18,719 nt of DNA, taken from an uncultured Flavobacterium sp. Lineage in GTDB: Bacteria; Bacteroidota; Bacteroidia; Flavobacteriales; Flavobacteriaceae. Each line of letters starts with the position of its first letter. Position 1 is the stretch's first letter. The notes beneath the pieces are model-generated. The model worked only from the letters and a program-made list of their open reading frames with translations, did no database searches and was not told the origin of the DNA. Below are positions 16,259 to 18,719 of the stretch, piece by piece. The stretch spans positions 1 to 18,719 of the forward strand of contig NZ_CAMLIX010000082.1 of the NCBI RefSeq assembly GCF_946479975.1, in the 5' to 3' direction. The position numbers and the translations under genes were made by a program.

Positions 16259-16339
16259 TATCAAATAATGATTCGATGTTATATTTTTCACTTTTTTGAA
16301 ACGATTTGTGTTTTTTTCAAGCATTGCTAAAAAACACAT

Positions 16340-16371
16340 TTTACATGTAGGTCTTTACATGCAAAAGACCT
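16340..16371. other. Hairpin and direct repeats in the divergent regulatory region
   Basis: The 322-nt gap between gdhA and the plus-strand gene at 16484 holds no gene. Near its middle, AGGTCTTT (16349-16356) and AAAGACCT (16364-16371) form an 8-bp stem with a 7-nt loop. TTTACATG occurs twice in direct repeat (16340-16347 and 16354-16361), 14 bp apart. There is no T run, so termination is unlikely. A protein-binding site or small structured element is possible. Confidence 0.35.
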
Positions 16372-16430
16372 TCTAAAAATTAGTAAATTAAGTATTTTGC
16401 TACTTATTTTTCAATAGATCGATTTAATAT

Positions 16431-16460
16431 TTTGAATCGTTCCTGTTTTTTATATATTTG
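16431..16460 (+). promoter_or_regulatory. Promoter of the exported protein gene at 16484
   Basis: TTTG (16431-16434), an 18-nt spacer and TATATTTG (16453-16460) match the Bacteroidota consensus at every fixed base. Transcription would start near 16466, leaving an 18-nt leader ending in CTAAAAA before the ATG. Confidence 0.75.
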
Positions 16461-16483
16461 CCGAGATTTGTAAGCCCTAAAAA

Positions 16484-17275
16484 ATGTCTAAACACCTATT
16501 TATCACATTATTTGCCTTGTTAGGCATATCAATTTCTGCATCATCACAAGGAATAGCTCAAGAGATCGGAATCTATGCCGGACCAGTAACTTTACAGTCT
16601 GATTTTGGTGAAAGACATAACTTTGAAACCAATGCTGGAAACTCTGGTTTTGGAGTCGGAATTATGCACTTTATTAACTTCTCTGCCAACAATAATAGAG
16701 ATACTTATTTGACAGAGCATTTTAAAGTTAGATCTGAACTTTCTTTCAGCAGAACTACTCTAAAACATTTCGGACAATGGGTAGAGAGAAAACCTGACGG
16801 GTTATTTGCGCAGCAGTTAAAAAACATGCATGCTTCATCAAGTATATTAGGTTTAGGTGCTCAATTAGAATTTTCTCCATTTATGAAAATTCATGATTTT
16901 GAAAACACAATTGGTAGCTTTAGTCCGTATGGAAGTATCGGTTTTCAAGTAAGTTATTATTCAACAAAAGTAGGCTCTCGTTTAGGAGACATTACGCTTC
17001 CAACAGTAACACCCGGAAAATATTTAACACCATCTGATGGACGTGCACATGGTTTTTCTACTGAATCTGGTGTAACCGTATCTGCAACAGCTGCAGTTGG
17101 AGTACATTATAAATTAACTACAATGAGTGATTTAATGTTTGAAACGCGTTTTCAAATGTATAATTCAGACTGGATCGACGGATTAAATCCGAACAAAGAT
17201 ATTTACAAAGAAAACAAATCTAACGATTGGCAGGTTTGGTTTAACTTTGGATATATTTATTACTTAGAATTCTAA
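16484..17275 (+). CDS. Exported probable outer-membrane beta-barrel protein, unknown function
   Basis: A 263-residue protein with a Sec signal peptide (MSKHLFITLFALLGISISAS, cleavage near residues 21-26). The mature part starts with QEIGIYAGPVTLQSDFGER and has many alternating hydrophobic and polar strands with Gly and aromatic girdles, for example GSFSPYGSIGFQVSYYS, VTVSATAAVGVHYKL and LMFETRFQMYNSDW. It ends in WFNFGYIYYLEF, a terminal aromatic residue typical of outer-membrane barrels. It resembles a Flavobacteriaceae family that I recall being named THC0290_0291 in databases; this is from memory and moderate at best. Its function is unknown. It has a strong consensus promoter and its own terminator, so it is a single-gene unit, divergent from gdhA. 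There is no sorting domain and no lipobox. Confidence 0.75.
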   Translation: MSKHLFITLFALLGISISASSQGIAQEIGIYAGPVTLQSDFGERHNFETNAGNSGFGVGIMHFINFSANNNRDTYLTEHFKVRSELSFSRTTLKHFGQWVERKPDGLFAQQLKNMHASSSILGLGAQLEFSPFMKIHDFENTIGSFSPYGSIGFQVSYYSTKVGSRLGDITLPTVTPGKYLTPSDGRAHGFSTESGVTVSATAAVGVHYKLTTMSDLMFETRFQMYNSDWIDGLNPNKDIYKENKSNDWQVWFNFGYIYYLEF

Positions 17276-17303
17276 ATCTGAAAAAGAAATCTTCTGAAAA
17301 TAT

Positions 17304-17349
17304 AAAATCCCAAATTCCAACTTCTAACAGTTTTGGAATTTGGGATTTT
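17304..17349. terminator. Bidirectional terminator between convergent genes
   Basis: A perfect 17-bp inverted repeat, 17304-17320 (AAAATCCCAAATTCCAA) with 17333-17349, encloses a 12-nt loop. The outer arms are A/T runs on both strands, so it can end both the plus-strand gene (stop at 17275) and the minus-strand gene (stop at 17369). It shares the CCAAATTCC stem word with the hairpin at 5476-5515. Confidence 0.88.
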
Positions 17350-17368
17350 TTTATTGGAATTTCTTTCC

Positions 17369-18511
17369 TTAAGAAAGTGCCTGCTCTAAATCTGCAATTA
17401 AGTCTTCTGCATCTTCAATACCAACACTCAAACGAACTAAATCGTCAGTAATACCAACTTCTGCTCTTTTATCTGCAGGAATAGAAGCGTGGGTCATTAA
17501 AGCTGGATGATTCGCCAATGATTCTACACCACCAAGAGATTCTGCCAATGTAAACACTTTTAGTTTTTCTAAAAATGAAATAGAATCTTCTTTTTTTCCT
17601 GATTTAAAATCGAAAGAAACCATTCCGCCAAAAGCTTTCATCTGCTTTTTAGCAATTTCATGAAAAGGATGATTTTTTAAACCTGGATAATAAACCGTTT
17701 TAATTTTAGGGTGATTATTTAAATATTCAACCACTTTTTCTCCGTTTTCACAATGTCTCTGAACTCTTAAAGCCAAAGTTTTGATCCCTCTTAAAACCAA
17801 AAAACTATCCATTGGTCCAAGAGTTGCTCCCGTTGCAAATTGCTGAAAATGCAATTGTTCGCCAAGTGCTTCGTCTTTTACAATTAATGCTCCAGCAATA
17901 ACATCAGAATGTCCGCCAAGATATTTTGTTGCAGAGTGCATTACGATATCAGCTCCTAAATCTAAAGGTTTTTGCAAATATGGTGTTGCAAAAGTATTAT
18001 CTACGGCAAGAAGAATTTTTTTCTCCTGCGTAATTTTTGCTATTTCTTGAATGTCTGCCAACTTCATCAACGGATTTGTTGGTGTCTCTACCCAGATTAA
18101 CTTTGTATTTTCATTAATTAAACTTTTCAACTTCTCGATATTCGTCATATCTACAAAATGAAATTTAATTCCTGAATCTTTATAAACTCTAGAGAACATT
18201 CTATATGTTCCTCCATACAAATCGTCCATTGCAATGATTTCGTCACCAGCTTTAAAAGATCTCAAAACGCAATCTGTAGCTGCAAGACCAGATGAAAATG
18301 CTAAACCGCGAGTCCCGTTTTCAATACTTGCCAAAGCCTCTTCCAAAGCCGTTCTTGTTGGGTTTGAAGCTCGGCTGTATTCGTAATCTGCCAAAGGTTT
18401 TCCAGGACTTGTCTGTACAAATGTTGATGTTTGGTACACCGGCGGCATCACTGCACCCGTACTTGGATCATGATGCTGACCACCATGTATTACTTTTGTA
18501 TTGAATTTCAT
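17369..18511 (-). CDS. metB: Cystathionine gamma-synthase / gamma-lyase family enzyme
   Basis: A PLP enzyme of the Cys/Met metabolism family. As a gamma-synthase it would join an activated homoserine and cysteine; as a gamma-lyase it would split cystathionine to cysteine. The 380 residues match the family. The PLP lysine is Lys196 in MHSATKYLGGHSD, the ring-binding Asp171 is in AVDNTFATPYLQKP, the phosphate-binding YEYSRASNPTR lies near 43-53, and FSSGLAATD near 72-80. SLGGVESL and HPALMTHASIP near the C-terminus fit the cystathionine branch rather than O-acetylhomoserine sulfhydrylases or methionine gamma-lyase. Synthase and lyase cannot be separated with confidence by eye, so the symbol is provisional. 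It is a single gene, convergent with the exported protein gene, and no SAM riboswitch structure is visible in the short upstream gap. Confidence 0.88.
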   Translation of the reverse strand: MKFNTKVIHGGQHHDPSTGAVMPPVYQTSTFVQTSPGKPLADYEYSRASNPTRTALEEALASIENGTRGLAFSSGLAATDCVLRSFKAGDEIIAMDDLYGGTYRMFSRVYKDSGIKFHFVDMTNIEKLKSLINENTKLIWVETPTNPLMKLADIQEIAKITQEKKILLAVDNTFATPYLQKPLDLGADIVMHSATKYLGGHSDVIAGALIVKDEALGEQLHFQQFATGATLGPMDSFLVLRGIKTLALRVQRHCENGEKVVEYLNNHPKIKTVYYPGLKNHPFHEIAKKQMKAFGGMVSFDFKSGKKEDSISFLEKLKVFTLAESLGGVESLANHPALMTHASIPADKRAEVGITDDLVRLSVGIEDAEDLIADLEQALS

Positions 18512-18544
18512 ATAGTTATAAATTTTAAATCCTTAATTGTTTTA

Positions 18545-18552
18545 CAAATTTA
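18545..18552 (-). promoter_or_regulatory. Candidate -7 box of the cystathionine enzyme gene
   Basis: TAAATTTG on the minus strand fits TAnnTTTG and lies 33 nt before the ATG at 18511. No -33 TTG is found at a proper distance. Confidence 0.3.
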
Positions 18553-18615
18553 CCGCTTAATTTATTTTATCGGGATAAAACTGCTTATCTTTATAGATAA
18601 TTAACACTTTTTGAT

Positions 18616-18719
18616 ATGAAAAATTACATATTTATAATCTTTTTGTGTCTGATTATTACAAGTTGCAAAAAAGAGCTTTCATTTGAAAATGAAACGTTTA
18701 AAGAAAAATCTACTATTTC
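18616..18719 (+). CDS. Lipoprotein, N-terminal fragment (continues beyond window)
   Basis: Starting at ATG 18616, 34 full codons are open to the right edge. The product begins MKNYIFIIFLCLIITSC followed by KKELSFENETFKEK. This is a type II signal peptide: two charged or polar residues, a hydrophobic core, and a lipobox ending ITSC, with Cys17 the lipidated residue to be cut by the LspA encoded in this window. The Lys-Lys after the cysteine does not look like the surface-export signal rich in acidic residues, though that is inference. The visible part is too short for a domain call. It is divergent from the cystathionine enzyme gene across a 104-nt gap. Confidence 0.7.
   Translation, partial: MKNYIFIIFLCLIITSCKKELSFENETFKEKSTI

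Noticed and set aside
18585..18600. Palindrome TTATCT-TTAT-AGATAA before the lipoprotein gene
   Set aside because: Pure AT-rich 6-bp stem, common by chance in this base composition, with no supporting promoter match.

Overview
The window looks like chromosomal DNA of a Flavobacterium (Bacteroidota), close to the F. johnsoniae type. It is AT-rich, its promoters fit the Bacteroidota pattern (TTTG, about 19 nt, TAnnTTTG), and start sites are preceded by A-rich tracts rather than Shine-Dalgarno boxes. It also carries a type IX secretion (T9SS) component with its C-terminal sorting domain, and proteins of characteristic Bacteroidota type. No tRNA, rRNA, phage, transposase or CRISPR array was seen.

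Layout. At the left edge is the N-terminal part of an OmpA-like outer-membrane protein with thrombospondin type 3 repeats (minus strand), then kbl (glycine C-acetyltransferase) and a large AddA/RecB-like helicase-nuclease. Next is lspA (lipoprotein signal peptidase). A short accessory block at 6178-7471 follows: a 71-residue orphan gene on the minus strand, and a divergent pair of small roadblock/LC7-fold proteins on the plus strand, each unit closed by its own hairpin terminator. Then come a DksA-like gene and ileS (one minus-strand operon), recO, porZ and gdhA. After a 322-nt divergent regulatory region there is a plus-strand gene for an exported, probable beta-barrel protein of unknown function. 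A perfect bidirectional terminator separates it from a convergent cystathionine gamma-synthase/lyase gene. The right edge holds the first 34 codons of a lipoprotein gene.

How the genes relate. Most are housekeeping: recombination (AddA-like, RecO), envelope biogenesis (OmpA, LspA, PorZ), amino-acid metabolism (Kbl, GdhA, trans-sulfuration) and translation with stringent-type control (IleS plus DksA-like). I see no clear multi-gene novel system. The best leads are: the type 2 IleRS with a swapped class I signature (GIHH instead of HIGH), a form linked to very strong mupirocin resistance; the tandem roadblock proteins with no partner GTPase in view; a DksA-like protein lacking three of the four zinc cysteines; a palindrome over the predicted gdhA transcription start; and two kinds of intergenic palindromic repeat.
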